Position numbers and translations under genes: made by a program
In this document: piece after piece, positions 23,978 through 32,664 of the stretch
Layout: each line of letters begins with the position of its first letter
Numbering within the stretch: position 1 is the first letter of the stretch
From: Oscillospiraceae bacterium
GTDB taxonomy: Bacteria; Bacillota; Clostridia; Oscillospirales; Oscillospiraceae
Length of the DNA: 32,664 nucleotides
NCBI GenBank assembly: GCA_902765025.1
Contig: CACWYC010000038.1
Coordinates: forward strand, 1-32,664
Reading direction: 5' to 3'
Notes under the pieces: model-generated
The model's database searches: none
Told to the model about the DNA's origin: nothing
The model's input: the letters and a program-made list of their open reading frames with translations, nothing else

Positions 23978-24565
23978 ATGATGAACGGACTGGAAAAAAT
24001 CAACCAGCGCATCCGGCAGGACGGCAGCGACGAGATCGCCGCCATCCAGGCGGAGGCCGAGGGCCGCGTCCGCAGCATCCGGGCCGATTTCCGTGCCCAG
24101 ATCGTCCAGATGGAGGCCGAGGCCGCGGAGCGCCGCGCCCGGACTGTGGCGGAGCGCCTGGAGCGCCTGGGCGGCAGCGCCGAGATGGAGCGCCGCCAAC
24201 TGCTCCTTGCTGCCAAGCAGGGCTGCATCGATGAGGCTTTCGCTCGTGCCGCCCAGGCCCTGCGTGACCTGCCCCGGCAGGACTATGTGGCGCTGCTGGC
24301 CCGCCTTGCGGCGGAAAACGGCAGCGGCGACGAGGAGCTGGTGCTGTCCGCCGCCGACCGGGACGCCGTAGGCCCCGCCGTGGTGGATGCCGCCAACGCC
24401 TTGAAGCCCGGTGCCGCCTTCACCCTCTCTTCCGAGAGCCGTGACCTGGGCGGCGGTCTGGTGCTGAAACGGGGCCTTGTGGAGGTCAACTGCACCTTCG
24501 ATACCCGCCTGCGCCAGCTTCGCCAGGAAATGGCCACCGACGTGGCCCAAATTCTGTTTGCCTGA
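23978..24565 (+). CDS. ntpE: V-type ATPase subunit E
   Basis: This 195-residue peripheral-stalk protein has a long helical N-terminal half (Glu/Ala/Arg-rich) and a globular C-terminal domain with GGGLVLKRGLVEVNCTFDTRL, typical of subunit E. It binds subunit G/H and the catalytic head. The start is ambiguous: GTG 23972, ATG 23978 and ATG 23981 are all in frame, with only a weak GGTGA nearby, so translation may be coupled to ntpK, which ends 10 nt before the chosen start. Confidence 0.9.
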   Translation: MMNGLEKINQRIRQDGSDEIAAIQAEAEGRVRSIRADFRAQIVQMEAEAAERRARTVAERLERLGGSAEMERRQLLLAAKQGCIDEAFARAAQALRDLPRQDYVALLARLAAENGSGDEELVLSAADRDAVGPAVVDAANALKPGAAFTLSSESRDLGGGLVLKRGLVEVNCTFDTRLRQLRQEMATDVAQILFA

Positions 24566-24579
24566 AAGGGGGCCTCCCT

Positions 24580-25578
24580 TTGACCAAACGTAAGCATCCC
24601 AAGGATACCGATTATCTCTTTCTCTCCGCCCGCCTGCGGGGCATGGAGCGCCGCATGATGGACCGCTCCCGCATGGAGCGCCTTTTGCAGGCCCCCACCA
24701 TGGCCGAGTGCGGCCAGGTGCTGCAGGAGCTGGGCTATCCCCCCTTCGACCCCGCCAGCCCCACCGCCCTCAACGAGGCGTTGGCACGGCAGCGCGCCGA
24801 ACTGTTCGACGATCTGCGCCGCCAGATGCCGGACGCCGCCGTGCTGGACGTGTTCCGTCTGCCCTATGATTACCACAATCTGAAAACGCTGGTAAAGAGC
24901 CGGGGCAGCGATGTGAAGGCCCTGCTGGTGGACGCCGGGCGCATCAGCGCCGACGCGCTCCTTTCCCATTACCAGCAGTCCGGCAAGTGGGACTTCCTGC
25001 CCCCCGCCATGGCCCAGGCCGCAGCGGAGGCGGAGCGTGTCCTGGCCGAGACAGGCGACCCCCAGCGCAGCGACTTTGTGCTGGATAAAGCGTATTTCGC
25101 CGAGCTCTCCCAGGTGGCCAAGGACAGCGGCAGTCCCTTCGTCCAGTCCTACGTCCGCACCCTCATCGACGCTGCCAACCTCCGCACTCTGGTCCGCACC
25201 CAGCGTATGCACAGCGCAGGCTCCTTCCTGCAGCAGGTGCTGTTCGACGGCGGCGAGGTCGGGGTGGAGAAGCTTCTTGCCGGCGCCGGACAGGGCGTGG
25301 CGGAGCTCTACCGCGCCACCGCCCTCCGGGAGGTGGCCGTGCTTGGGCAGGAGGCCGCCGAGGGCGGCAGCCTCACCGCCTTTGAAAAGGCGTGTGACAA
25401 CGCGGTTTTCGCCGCCATGGCCCGGTCCCGCACCGTTCCCTTCGGCATCGAGGTGCCCATGGGCTACATCGCCGCCCGGGAGTGGGAGCTGACCAACCTG
25501 CGCATCATCCTCTCCGGCCGCCAGGCCGGTCTGAGCGCCGATGCCATCCGAGAAAGGCTGCGTGATAGCTATGTATAA
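24580..25578 (+). CDS. ntpC: V-type ATPase subunit C (d subunit)
   Basis: This 332-residue protein forms the funnel-shaped socket joining the central stalk to the proteolipid ring. It contains the vATP-synt_AC39 pattern, for example FRLPYDYHNLKTLVKSRG and the later YVRTLIDAANLRTLVRTQRM repeat-like segment. Translation probably starts at TTG (24580), 7 nt after AAAGGGGG; the next ATGs would remove conserved N-terminal residues. The stop overlaps the next start by 8 nt. Confidence 0.92.
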   Translation: MTKRKHPKDTDYLFLSARLRGMERRMMDRSRMERLLQAPTMAECGQVLQELGYPPFDPASPTALNEALARQRAELFDDLRRQMPDAAVLDVFRLPYDYHNLKTLVKSRGSDVKALLVDAGRISADALLSHYQQSGKWDFLPPAMAQAAAEAERVLAETGDPQRSDFVLDKAYFAELSQVAKDSGSPFVQSYVRTLIDAANLRTLVRTQRMHSAGSFLQQVLFDGGEVGVEKLLAGAGQGVAELYRATALREVAVLGQEAAEGGSLTAFEKACDNAVFAAMARSRTVPFGIEVPMGYIAAREWELTNLRIILSGRQAGLSADAIRERLRDSYV

Positions 25579-25879
25579 GATTGCCGTTTTGGGTGACCGC
25601 GACAGCGTCCTGGCCTTCAAGGCCCTGGGGCTGGACGTGTTCTTTGCGGAGACGGAGGCGGAGGCCAAAGCCACCCTCCACCGTCTTGCCCAGCAGGAAT
25701 ACGCCGTCATCTACGTCACCGAGCAGCTCTCCGGCCAGCTCCAGAGCGAAATCGCCAAGTACAAGGAGATGGCCGTCCCCGCCATCATCCTCATCCCCGG
25801 CAAAACCGGCTCTCTGGGCCTGGCGGACGCCGCGCTGCACAGCGCCGTCGAGCGGGCTGTGGGCGCCGATATTTCCTGA
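25571..25879 (+). CDS. ntpG: V-type ATPase subunit F (NtpG)
   Basis: This 102-residue central-stalk subunit (ATP-synt_F family) has the family start MYKIAVLGDRDSVLAFKALG and an alternating beta-alpha fold. It associates with subunit D in the rotor. The ATG lies inside the ntpC stop region (ATGTATAA) without a strong site of its own, so translation is probably coupled. A longer in-frame start at 25541 would lie within ntpC and is rejected. Confidence 0.92.
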   Translation: MYKIAVLGDRDSVLAFKALGLDVFFAETEAEAKATLHRLAQQEYAVIYVTEQLSGQLQSEIAKYKEMAVPAIILIPGKTGSLGLADAALHSAVERAVGADIS

Positions 25880-25892
25880 AAGGAGTCCAAAC

Positions 25893-27665
25893 ATGGGTAA
25901 GATTATCAAAGTCTCCGGCCCGCTGGTGGTCGCCGAGGGCATGGCGGATGCCAACATGGCAGACGTGGTGCGTGTGGGCCCCCAGCGTTTGATCGGAGAA
26001 ATTCTGAATATGACCGGCGAGCGCGCCTCTATCCAGGTCTACGAGGAGACCTCCGGCCTGGGCCCCGGCGCCGACGTGGAGACCACCGGCGCCCCCCTCA
26101 GCGTGGAGCTGGGCCCCGGTCTCATCGAGAACATCTACGACGGCATCCAGCGCCCCCTGGAGGAGATTGTCAAGCGGGTGGGCGCCAATATCACCCGCGG
26201 CATCGAGGTGCCGCCTCTGCCCCGTGACAAAAAATGGAGCTGGATGCCTGTGGCCCAGGTGGGCGACAGCGTCATCGGCGGCGACGTGCTGGGTACCGTC
26301 CCGGAGACCGCCTCCGTCCTCCATAAGATCATGGTGCCCAACGGCGTCACCGGCACGGTGGAGTGGCTGGCCGAGGCCGGCGAGTACACCATCCAGGACA
26401 CCGTGGCCCGCGTCCGCACCCCCAAGGGGGAGGTCCGGGAGCTGACCATGGTGCAGAAGTGGCCCGTCCGCGTGGGCCGTCCCTACCAGAAGAAGTTCCC
26501 GCCCGAGACGCCCCTCCAGTCCGGCCAGCGTGTCATCGACACCATGTTCCCCATCGCCAAGGGCGGCACCGCCGCCGTCCCCGGCCCCTTCGGCTCCGGT
26601 AAGACGGTGGTGCAGCATCAGCTGGCCAAGTGGTCGGACGTGGACATCGTGGTCTACATCGGCTGCGGCGAGCGTGGCAATGAGATGACCGACGTGCTTC
26701 GGGAGTTCCCGGAGCTCACCGACCCCCGCACCGGCGAGACGCTGATGAAGCGCACCGTTCTCATCGCCAACACCTCCGATATGCCTGTGGCCGCCCGTGA
26801 GGCCAGCGTCTATACCGGCATCACCATCGCCGAGTACTTCCGCGACATGGGCTACCACGTGGCCGTCATCGCCGACTCCACCTCCCGCTGGGCCGAGGCC
26901 CTCCGCGAGATGTCCGGCCGTCTGGAGGAGATGCCCGGCGAGGAGGGCTACCCCGCCTACCTGGCCTCCCGCCTGGCCCAGTTCTATGAGCGCGCCGGCA
27001 TCGTCCAGTGCATGGGCAGCGAGGGCCGCACCGGCTCCCTCACCGCCGTAGGCGCCGTGTCGCCTCCCGGCGGCGACCTGAGCGAGCCCGTGTCCCAGGG
27101 CACCATGCGCATCGTCAAGGTGTTCTGGTCGTTGGACGCCTCTCTGGCCTACCGCCGCCACTTCCCGGCCATCAACTGGCTGAATTCCTACTCCCTGTAT
27201 CTCGACTCCATGCGCCCCTGGTTCGACGAGCACCTGGGCGCCGACTTCATGGTGAATCGCGGCCGCGCCATGCACCTTTTGCAGGAGGAAAACGAGCTGA
27301 ATGAAATCGTTCAGCTGGTGGGCAAAGACTCCCTTTCCCCCAACGACCAGCTGACGCTGGAAATCGCCCGTATGCTCCGGGAGGACTTTCTGCAGCAAAA
27401 CGCCTTCATGGACGTGGACAGCTATTCCAGCTTTGACCGGCAGAAGCGGCTGATGGCCCTCATCCTCCACTATGAGGATCTGTGCCGCGGCGCCATTGCC
27501 AAGAACGTGGCCCTCACCGATTTGTTCACCATCCCCGGCCGTGAAAAGCTGGGCTGGGCCAAGTACACCGAGGAGGGCCAATACGCCGCCGAGTATGACG
27601 CCATCGCCCAAGAGATGGCGGACGAGATTGACGAGCTGATCCGAAAGGCAGGTGAAGACAGATGA
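25893..27665 (+). CDS. ntpA: V-type ATPase catalytic subunit A
   Basis: The 590-residue ATP-hydrolysing subunit has the N-terminal beta-barrel and the A-specific non-homologous insert (about residues 110-200). The P-loop GPFGSGKT is at 231-238, followed by [17 protein letters not shown] and the catalytic domain with [28 protein letters not shown] lies 7 nt before the ATG. A much longer open frame extends upstream through ntpG in another reading frame, but it lacks a start context and overlaps a real gene. Length matches bacterial A subunits (about 585-595). Confidence 0.97.
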   Translation: MGKIIKVSGPLVVAEGMADANMADVVRVGPQRLIGEILNMTGERASIQVYEETSGLGPGADVETTGAPLSVELGPGLIENIYDGIQRPLEEIVKRVGANITRGIEVPPLPRDKKWSWMPVAQVGDSVIGGDVLGTVPETASVLHKIMVPNGVTGTVEWLAEAGEYTIQDTVARVRTPKGEVRELTMVQKWPVRVGRPYQKKFPPETPLQSGQRVIDTMFPIAKGGTAAVPGPFGSGKTVVQHQLAKWSDVDIVVYIGCGERGNEMTDVLREFPELTDPRTGETLMKRTVLIANTSDMPVAAREASVYTGITIAEYFRDMGYHVAVIADSTSRWAEALREMSGRLEEMPGEEGYPAYLASRLAQFYERAGIVQCMGSEGRTGSLTAVGAVSPPGGDLSEPVSQGTMRIVKVFWSLDASLAYRRHFPAINWLNSYSLYLDSMRPWFDEHLGADFMVNRGRAMHLLQEENELNEIVQLVGKDSLSPNDQLTLEIARMLREDFLQQNAFMDVDSYSSFDRQKRLMALILHYEDLCRGAIAKNVALTDLFTIPGREKLGWAKYTEEGQYAAEYDAIAQEMADEIDELIRKAGEDR

Positions 27666-29038
27666 TGAAGGAATATCGCACCATTCACGAGGTCTCCGGC
27701 CCGCTGATGGTGGTGGAGCAGGTCTCCGGCGTCACGTATGATGAATTGGCGGAAATCGAGCTCACCGACGGCACCATCCGTCTTTGCAAGGTGCTGGAGG
27801 TCAACGGCGACCGTGCCGTGGTGCAGCTGTTCGACAGCTCCGCCGGCATCAACCTCCGGGACAGCAAGATTCGCTTCCTGGGCCACCCGCTGCAAATGGG
27901 CGTCTCCGGTGATATGCTGGGCCGCGTGTTCAACGGCATGGGCCAGCCCATCGACGGCGGCCCCGCCCTGCTGGCGGAGAAGTATATGGACATCAACGGC
28001 CTGCCCATGAACCCCGCCGCCCGTGACTACCCCAATGAGTTCATCCAGACCGGCGTGTCCACCATCGACGGCCTGAACACCCTGGTTCGCGGCCAGAAGC
28101 TGCCCATCTTCTCCGGCTCCGGCCTGCCTCACGCCAACCTGGCCGCCCAGATTGCCCGCCAGGCCAAGGTGCTGGACGATTCCTCCAGCTTCGCCGTGGT
28201 GTTCGCCGCCATCGGTATCACCTTCGAGGAATCGGAGTTCTTCGTCCGGGAGTTCAAGCGCACCGGCGCCATTGACCGCACCGTGCTGTTCACCAACCTG
28301 GCCAACGACCCCGCCGTGGAGCGCATCGCCACCCCCCGCATGGCCCTCACCGCCGCCGAATACCTGGCCTTTGAGAAGGACATGCAGGTGCTGGTCATCC
28401 TCACCGACATCACCAACTACGCCGAGGCCCTCCGCGAGGTGTCCGCGGCCAAGAAGGAAGTCCCCGGCCGTCGGGGCTACCCCGGCTATCTGTACACCGA
28501 CCTGGCCTCTATGTATGAGCGGGCGGGCCGCAAGCTGGGCTGCAAGGGCTCCATCACCATGATTCCCATCCTCACCATGCCCGAGGACGACAAGACCCAT
28601 CCCATCCCCGACCTGACCGGCTACATCACCGAGGGCCAGATTATTCTGAGCCGCGACCTGTACCGCAAGAACATCCTGCCCCCGGTGGACGTGCTGCCCT
28701 CCCTGAGCCGTTTGAAGGATAAGGGCGTGGGTGCCGGCAAGACCCGCGAGGACCATGCCCCCACCATGAACCAGCTCTTTGCCGCCTACGCCTCCGGCAA
28801 GGAGGCCAAGGAGCTGATGACCATCCTGGGCGAGGCGGCGTTAAGCCCCACCGATTTGATCTACGCCAAGTTTGCCGACGAGTTTGAAAAGCGCTACGTC
28901 AGCCAGGGCTTCGATGAAAACCGCACCATTGAGCAGACGCTGAATCTGGGCTGGGAGCTGTTGAGCATGCTGCCCCGCTCCGAGTTGAAGCGCATCAAGC
29001 CCGAGATGCTGGACAAGTATCTGCCCAAGAAAGATTGA
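27662..29038 (+). CDS. ntpB: V-type ATPase subunit B
   Basis: The 458-residue non-catalytic nucleotide-binding subunit alternates with A in the head. The P-loop region is degenerate, as expected ([18 protein letters not shown]). [25 protein letters not shown] and [22 protein letters not shown] are diagnostic. The ATG overlaps the ntpA stop (ATGATGA). A second ATG one codon later could also be used. Confidence 0.97.
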   Translation: MMKEYRTIHEVSGPLMVVEQVSGVTYDELAEIELTDGTIRLCKVLEVNGDRAVVQLFDSSAGINLRDSKIRFLGHPLQMGVSGDMLGRVFNGMGQPIDGGPALLAEKYMDINGLPMNPAARDYPNEFIQTGVSTIDGLNTLVRGQKLPIFSGSGLPHANLAAQIARQAKVLDDSSSFAVVFAAIGITFEESEFFVREFKRTGAIDRTVLFTNLANDPAVERIATPRMALTAAEYLAFEKDMQVLVILTDITNYAEALREVSAAKKEVPGRRGYPGYLYTDLASMYERAGRKLGCKGSITMIPILTMPEDDKTHPIPDLTGYITEGQIILSRDLYRKNILPPVDVLPSLSRLKDKGVGAGKTREDHAPTMNQLFAAYASGKEAKELMTILGEAALSPTDLIYAKFADEFEKRYVSQGFDENRTIEQTLNLGWELLSMLPRSELKRIKPEMLDKYLPKKD

Positions 29039-29046
29039 GGTGAGCC

Positions 29047-29694
29047 ATGGCCGGTAAAACCGTCAATCCCACCCGCATGGAGCTGACCCGCCTCAAGGGC
29101 CGCCTCCGCACCGCCACCCGCGGCCACAAGCTGCTGAAGGACAAGCGGGACGAGATGATGAAGCAGTTTCTGGACATCGTCCGCCGCAACCGCGCCCTTC
29201 GCGCCAAGGTGGAGGAGGGGCTCCAGCGGGCCAACGCCGCCTTCACGGTGGCCTCCGCCGTCATGGGCCCGGAGATGCTGGAGCAGGCGCTGCTGTACCC
29301 CAAGGCCGGCGTGGAGCTGGACGTGGGCTACCGCAACATCATGTCGGTGAACGTGCCTGTCTACCAGTTCCGCACCACCGGCAGCCAGGATTTGTACCCC
29401 TACGGCTTCGCCCAGACCAGCGGCGAGCTGGATGACGCCCTGGACGCCATGAACCAGGTGTTTCATGACATGCTGGAGCTGGCGGAGGTGGAGAAGTCCA
29501 TGCAGCTGCTGGCCCAGGAGATTGAAAAGACCCGCCGCCGGGTCAACGCCCTGGAGTACGTGGTCATCCCCCAGACCCAGCAGAACATCCGCTACATCTC
29601 CATGAAGCTGGATGAAAACGAGCGCGGCAACACCACCCGCCTCATGAAGGTGAAGGACATGGTGCTGCAAGAGGCCCACGACTACAAGCGGTAA
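29047..29694 (+). CDS. ntpD: V-type ATPase subunit D
   Basis: The 215-residue central rotor shaft consists of two long helices forming an antiparallel coiled coil. The conserved N-terminus (NPTRMELTRLKGRLRTATRG) and C-terminal stretch (RVNALEYVVIPQTQQNIRYI) are typical of ATP-synt_D. GAGGTGA precedes the ATG 8 nt after ntpB. It is the last gene; no NtpH or NtpJ (K+ transporter) homologue follows, unlike in E. hirae. Confidence 0.95.
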   Translation: MAGKTVNPTRMELTRLKGRLRTATRGHKLLKDKRDEMMKQFLDIVRRNRALRAKVEEGLQRANAAFTVASAVMGPEMLEQALLYPKAGVELDVGYRNIMSVNVPVYQFRTTGSQDLYPYGFAQTSGELDDALDAMNQVFHDMLELAEVEKSMQLLAQEIEKTRRRVNALEYVVIPQTQQNIRYISMKLDENERGNTTRLMKVKDMVLQEAHDYKR

Positions 29695-29700
29695 CACAAT

Positions 29701-29742
29701 ACAAAAAAGCTGCCATCGGCTTTGCCGATGGCAGCTTTTTTG
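29701..29742. terminator. Bidirectional terminator of V-ATPase and yitT-type operons
   Basis: A perfect 12-bp stem (29709-29720 with 29724-29735) has a TTT loop, A6 before and T6 after. It lies between convergent operons. Confidence 0.92.
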
Positions 29743-29751
29743 TATATACCC

Positions 29752-30657
29752 TCATTTCCGCCGCTTGATAATATCCGACACGTCCTGCAGCGAGATAAAC
29801 GCCTTGCTGTCAATGCCCTGCACAATCCGCCGCAGCTTGTTGATCTGGAAATGGTTGACGATGAAGTAAAGAATCTGCTTTTCCTGCCGGGAGTAGCCCC
29901 CTATGGCGTCCACAATGGTGCCGCTGGCCTTGAATTCCTCCGCCAGCGCGTCGGAAATCTCCTGGGCCTTGGTGGTGACGATCATGGCGCACTTGGAGCG
30001 GTCAAAGCCCTCGGTGATAAAGTCCACCGTCTTGGAGCCCACAAAGTAGGTGACAATGGAGTACAGCGGCAAAATCCAGCTGTTGATGACAATGCCGCAC
30101 ACAATGTACAGCGCTGTGTTGAACGTCATCACGAACGTCCCCAGCGAGATGCCCAGGCTTTTGGCGAACAGCACCGACAGCACGTCAATGCCGTCAATGG
30201 CGCCGCCGTGGCGGATGGTGAGCCCGCTGCCCACGCCGGAGATAACGCCGCCGAAGATGGCGCACAGCAGCAAATCCGACCCCGCCAGCGGCGAGATAAA
30301 GGACACGTCCACCGGCAGCACGTTCATGATCAGATAGGACGCCAGGGAGTACACCGCCACCGTGTAGATGGAGTACACCGTAAACGCCAGCCCCTGCCGC
30401 CGCAGCCCCACCAGGAAAAGGGGAAAGTTGAAAACCAGCAGAAACAGCGGCAGCGACCAGCTTGCCGGCGTCACCTGGTCCAGCAGCATGGAAAGGCCCG
30501 ACATGCCGCTGTCGTACAGCTTCACCGGGAACAGGAACATGGTCACGCCAAAGGCGTTGATGCACCCCGCCAGCGTCAAGAAGAGAAAGTTCATGGGTTT
30601 CAGCTCCCGCAGCTCCTTGTGGAGATTCTGCCGCAGCTCCAAGAGCGGTTGTTTCAT
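29752..30657 (-). CDS. YitT family membrane protein (DUF161-DUF2179)
   Basis: The 301-residue protein has five or six transmembrane helices in the first ~215 residues, including GSGLTIRHGGAIDGIDVLS, a hallmark of the YitT family. A soluble C-terminal DUF2179 domain follows (about 220-290, AMIVTTKAQEISDALAEEF). DUF2179 is thought to sense ligands; the transported or sensed compound is unknown. It starts 1 nt after the WYL regulator's stop, with GGAGG inside the regulator's end, so the two are coupled and the regulator may control it. Confidence 0.9.
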   Translation of the reverse strand: MKQPLLELRQNLHKELRELKPMNFLFLTLAGCINAFGVTMFLFPVKLYDSGMSGLSMLLDQVTPASWSLPLFLLVFNFPLFLVGLRRQGLAFTVYSIYTVAVYSLASYLIMNVLPVDVSFISPLAGSDLLLCAIFGGVISGVGSGLTIRHGGAIDGIDVLSVLFAKSLGISLGTFVMTFNTALYIVCGIVINSWILPLYSIVTYFVGSKTVDFITEGFDRSKCAMIVTTKAQEISDALAEEFKASGTIVDAIGGYSRQEKQILYFIVNHFQINKLRRIVQGIDSKAFISLQDVSDIIKRRK

Positions 30658-30658
30658 C

Positions 30659-31633
30659 TCATTCCGCCTCCTTGTATTGCACCTGCACCCGCCGGAGATA
30701 GTGGGCGAAGTCCTGCCGCACCGCCTCCGGGCCTATGATTTCCGCCCTCTCTCCGAATTGGAACACCCAGCCGTACAGCGTGGGGCTGATGTCCACCGTG
30801 GCCGTCACCATCACCCGGTCCCCATCGGGCCGGACGTGGCAGTCGGTGCCGAATCGGTCCAGGGCCGCGTTCAGCAGCCCCTTGTCCAGTCCCAGCGTCA
30901 CCGTGGCCGTCTCGCCGCTGAACATATCCACCATGCTCTTGGCGTACTGCCCCAGGTCAAAGCCCGCCGGCAGGGGAGCGCGGTTCGCCTCCTCCACTTG
31001 CAAGCCCTCCATCCGGTCCAGCCGGTAGTTGCGGTATTTTCCCTCTCTGCTGTCGTAGGCCACCAGATAGTAGTGCTTCTCCACGCACAGCGCCACCGGG
31101 TCGATGACGTATCGCTGGCCTTCTCGGCGGTATACCCGGGTGCCGTCCGCGCCCCAGTCAAAATACCGGAAGGAGATTTTCTTGTTCTCGTTGATGGCGG
31201 TGTTAATGCCGTCCACGGCGTAATAGAGCTGCTCGTTCAGCGTCCTGGGCCGCGACATCACGTACACCTGCCGCCGCATGGCCCTGGCCTGGTGGCGGCT
31301 GGCCAGTTTTTCCAGCTTGGCAATCAGCTCCATGCTCTTGCGCTGGGTCAGAAAAGGGGAGGCCTGCACCACGTCCACCAGCATCTTCAGCTCCGGCAGC
31401 TGGAAATCCCGCTCCCCCAGATAGTAGCCGAACTGTTTGGTCTTCACCCTCTGGATGTCCATGCCGTAGTCCTCCAGCAGGGCTATATCGTCGTAAATGG
31501 ACTTCCGCTCGGCGGTAATGTCCCACCGCGCCAGCTCGTCCATGATATCCTGCATGGTGGCCGGATGCTGCTCGTCCGTCTCCCGGCGCAGATAGTCCGC
31601 CAGATACAGCAGCTTCAATTTCTTGCTGGCCAT
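30659..31633 (-). CDS. WYL-domain transcriptional regulator
   Basis: The 324-residue protein has an N-terminal DeoR-like winged helix (about residues 1-65: KLKLLYLADYLRRET..., then RKSIYDDIALLEDYG). A central WYL domain follows (about 140-215, with ISFRYFDW and YYLVAYDSREGKYRNYRLDR), then a C-terminal WCX-type extension. WYL domains bind nucleic acids or small ligands and often control stress or defence genes. The start at 31633 follows AAGGAGGGG; an in-frame ATG at 31696 would overlap the promoter. It is divergent from the SGNH hydrolase gene and may regulate it. Confidence 0.9.
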   Translation of the reverse strand: MASKKLKLLYLADYLRRETDEQHPATMQDIMDELARWDITAERKSIYDDIALLEDYGMDIQRVKTKQFGYYLGERDFQLPELKMLVDVVQASPFLTQRKSMELIAKLEKLASRHQARAMRRQVYVMSRPRTLNEQLYYAVDGINTAINENKKISFRYFDWGADGTRVYRREGQRYVIDPVALCVEKHYYLVAYDSREGKYRNYRLDRMEGLQVEEANRAPLPAGFDLGQYAKSMVDMFSGETATVTLGLDKGLLNAALDRFGTDCHVRPDGDRVMVTATVDISPTLYGWVFQFGERAEIIGPEAVRQDFAHYLRRVQVQYKEAE

Positions 31634-31663
31634 ATTCCACCCCTCCTTGCGCTCGTTTTCCCC

Positions 31664-31692
31664 ATTATACCAGATATGCCAATGACTGTACA
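31664..31692 (-). promoter_or_regulatory. Promoter of the WYL regulator-yitT operon
   Basis: On the minus strand TGTACA (31687-31692), 17-nt spacer, perfect TATAAT (31664-31669), 30 nt before the start codon. Confidence 0.65.
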
Positions 31693-31757
31693 GCATAAAA
31701 GTCCGATTTTTGGGACATATAACGGGTTTATAACGGAAAATTAATGGGAAAAATCTA

Positions 31758-31790
31758 TTGACCGAGGAAATCTAATGTGCTATATTAGAT
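31758..31790 (+). promoter_or_regulatory. Promoter and overlapping inverted repeat before the SGNH hydrolase
   Basis: TTGACC (31758-31763), 17-nt spacer, TATATT (31781-31786). A 7-bp inverted repeat, ATCTAAT (31770-31776) and ATTAGAT (31784-31790), spans the spacer and the -10 box, as a repressor site would. Confidence 0.6.
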
Positions 31791-31842
31791 AACAGAAAGC
31801 GAAACACAAGTAGCTGGCAAAACAGGGAAGGAGTGCTGCACC

Positions 31843-32514
31843 ATGCAAAAGGGCATCATCTACGGCGATTCGCTGCTGAAAGCCACCGTGCCGGAGGCGG
31901 ACGGCAAGTATAAGTTCCATCTGGGCGAGGTGATGGCGCGCTACGGCGATGCCGCCGCCATGGTCACCAACCGGGCCAAGTTCGGCGCCACGGTGGAAAA
32001 GGGCATGGCCCTGGTGCAGCATGACTTGACCCGGGGCACCGACGCGGCCTGGGCCCTCATCGGTTACGGCGGCAACGACAGCGATTACGCCTGGCCCGCC
32101 ATCGCCGCCGACCCCGCCGCCCAACACCTGCCCCGCACGTCCCTGGCCCGGTTCTCCCAGGTGCTGGCGGACACCGTGGCCCTCCTGCGGGAAAAGGGCG
32201 TCCAGCCGGTGCTGATGACGCTGCCGCCCATCGACGCCCAGCGGTATTTTGACTTCTTCTCCGCCTCCCTGGACCGCGATGCCCTCCTTACCTGGCTGGG
32301 GGAGGTGGGTGTCATCTACCGCACCCAGGAGATGTACTCCGACGCCATCGCCGCCTTCGCCCGCCGGGAGGACGTGAAGCTCATCGACGTCCGCCGCCTC
32401 TTCCTGCCGGACCACCACCTGCGTGATCTCATCGCCGCCGACGGCATCCATCTCACCCTCCCCGGCTACCACCGTATGATGGACGCCCTCTTCACCGGCG
32501 TGGCCGCCCTGTAA
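31843..32514 (+). CDS. SGNH/GDSL-family hydrolase
   Basis: The 223-residue protein has the full set of SGNH blocks: GDS with nucleophile S10, a block II glycine near 48 (NRAKFGATV), GGND with N78, and DGIHL with D200 and H203. It is thus likely an active esterase or acyl/acetyl hydrolase. It has no signal peptide, so it acts in the cytoplasm. AAGGAG lies upstream of the ATG. It is monocistronic, with its own promoter and a terminator after the stop, and divergent from the WYL regulator. The substrate is unknown. Confidence 0.88.
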   Translation: MQKGIIYGDSLLKATVPEADGKYKFHLGEVMARYGDAAAMVTNRAKFGATVEKGMALVQHDLTRGTDAAWALIGYGGNDSDYAWPAIAADPAAQHLPRTSLARFSQVLADTVALLREKGVQPVLMTLPPIDAQRYFDFFSASLDRDALLTWLGEVGVIYRTQEMYSDAIAAFARREDVKLIDVRRLFLPDHHLRDLIAADGIHLTLPGYHRMMDALFTGVAAL

Positions 32515-32530
32515 ATCCACCCACCATAAT

Positions 32531-32560
32531 AAAAGCCCGGAGCCTTGCGGCTCCGGGTTT
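32531..32560 (+). terminator. Intrinsic terminator after the SGNH hydrolase
   Basis: A perfect 9-bp GC stem (32536-32544 with 32549-32557) has loop TTGC, preceded by A4 and followed by TTT. Confidence 0.85.
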
Positions 32561-32567
32561 CGCTATG

Positions 32568-32664
32568 GTGCGCCCGGCGAGCGCACGTTCTACAGGGTGA
32601 AAGTCCCGAGACCGCCCGGCAGCGGGAAGGTCATAGCCAAAGCCAAGGGTGTCCGTCGTGAGGC
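32568..32664 (+). mobile_element. 5' end of a probable group II intron (partial, runs off the window)
   Basis: The sequence starts GTGCGC and is followed by a GAGCGCAC complement, then CAGGGTGAAAGTCCC, GGTCATAGCCAAAGCC and GTCGTGAGGC. This order is typical of domain I at the 5' end of bacterial group II introns. It begins 8 nt after the U tract of an intrinsic terminator, the insertion preference known for bacterial class C introns, though class cannot be assigned from 97 bases. The intron-encoded reverse transcriptase and the 3' end would lie beyond the window. Confidence 0.72.

Noticed and set aside
25581..25892. N-terminal extension of V-ATPase subunit A in an open upstream frame
   Set aside because: It overlaps ntpG in another frame, consists of Pro/Ser/Arg-rich shadow translation, and the ATG at 25893 has a proper ribosome binding site and the family's usual N-terminus.

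Overview
The window comes from a high-GC, low-G+C-phylum-type anaerobe, most likely a gut member of the Oscillospiraceae/Ruminococcaceae (Clostridia). The evidence is GC-rich coding sequence with AGGAGG-type ribosome binding sites on nearly every gene, a complete V/A-type ATPase operon instead of F1Fo, a YtvI-like permease, a selenium/purine-type SsnA-YgfK pair, and many small structured repeats between genes. This placement is inference; no rRNA or other marker gene is present.

Layout. (1) 1-2.3 kb: a minus-strand pair of an Fe-S F420H2-dehydrogenase-beta-like protein and queH, then a small unknown plus-strand gene. (2) 2.3-7.3 kb, minus strand: Na+/proline symporter putP, a TetR regulator coupled to a polysaccharide flippase, and a YtvI/AI-2E permease. 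A 15-bp-arm palindrome sits at the putP promoter. (3) 7.4-9.8 kb, plus strand: ACT-domain regulator, dihydropyrimidinase, and a membrane/coiled-coil protein. (4) 9.8-12.75 kb: a methionine importer, metN-metI-metQ. Upstream lies a short ORF with 12 Met in 37 residues, a strong intrinsic terminator and a possible antiterminator pairing, which together look like a Met-codon leader-peptide attenuator. (5) 13-15.9 kb: divergent murC and cca, sharing interlocked promoters. (6) 15.8-16.5 kb: a repeat-dense gap, then a promoter, a structured leader and an intrinsic terminator before ssnA. (7) 16.5-20.9 kb: ssnA and ygfK. (8) 21.2-29.7 kb: a nine-gene V-ATPase operon in the order G/H-I-K-E-C-F-A-B-D. 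The proteolipid K keeps the residues that bind Na+ in Enterococcus hirae. (9) 29.7-32.7 kb: a WYL regulator with a YitT protein (minus), a divergent SGNH hydrolase (plus), and at the edge the 5' end of a probable group II intron just after a terminator.

How the parts fit. PutP and a Na+-type V-ATPase point to sodium-based membrane energetics. Dihydropyrimidinase, SsnA and YgfK are the partners usually found with anaerobic purine/urate breakdown and selenium-dependent molybdenum hydroxylases, although the hydroxylase and carbamoyltransferase genes are not in this window. The most notable signal is the Met-rich leader peptide in front of metNIQ, where Firmicutes normally use a SAM riboswitch or T-box. 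The second is the unassigned attenuator-like leader in front of ssnA-ygfK.
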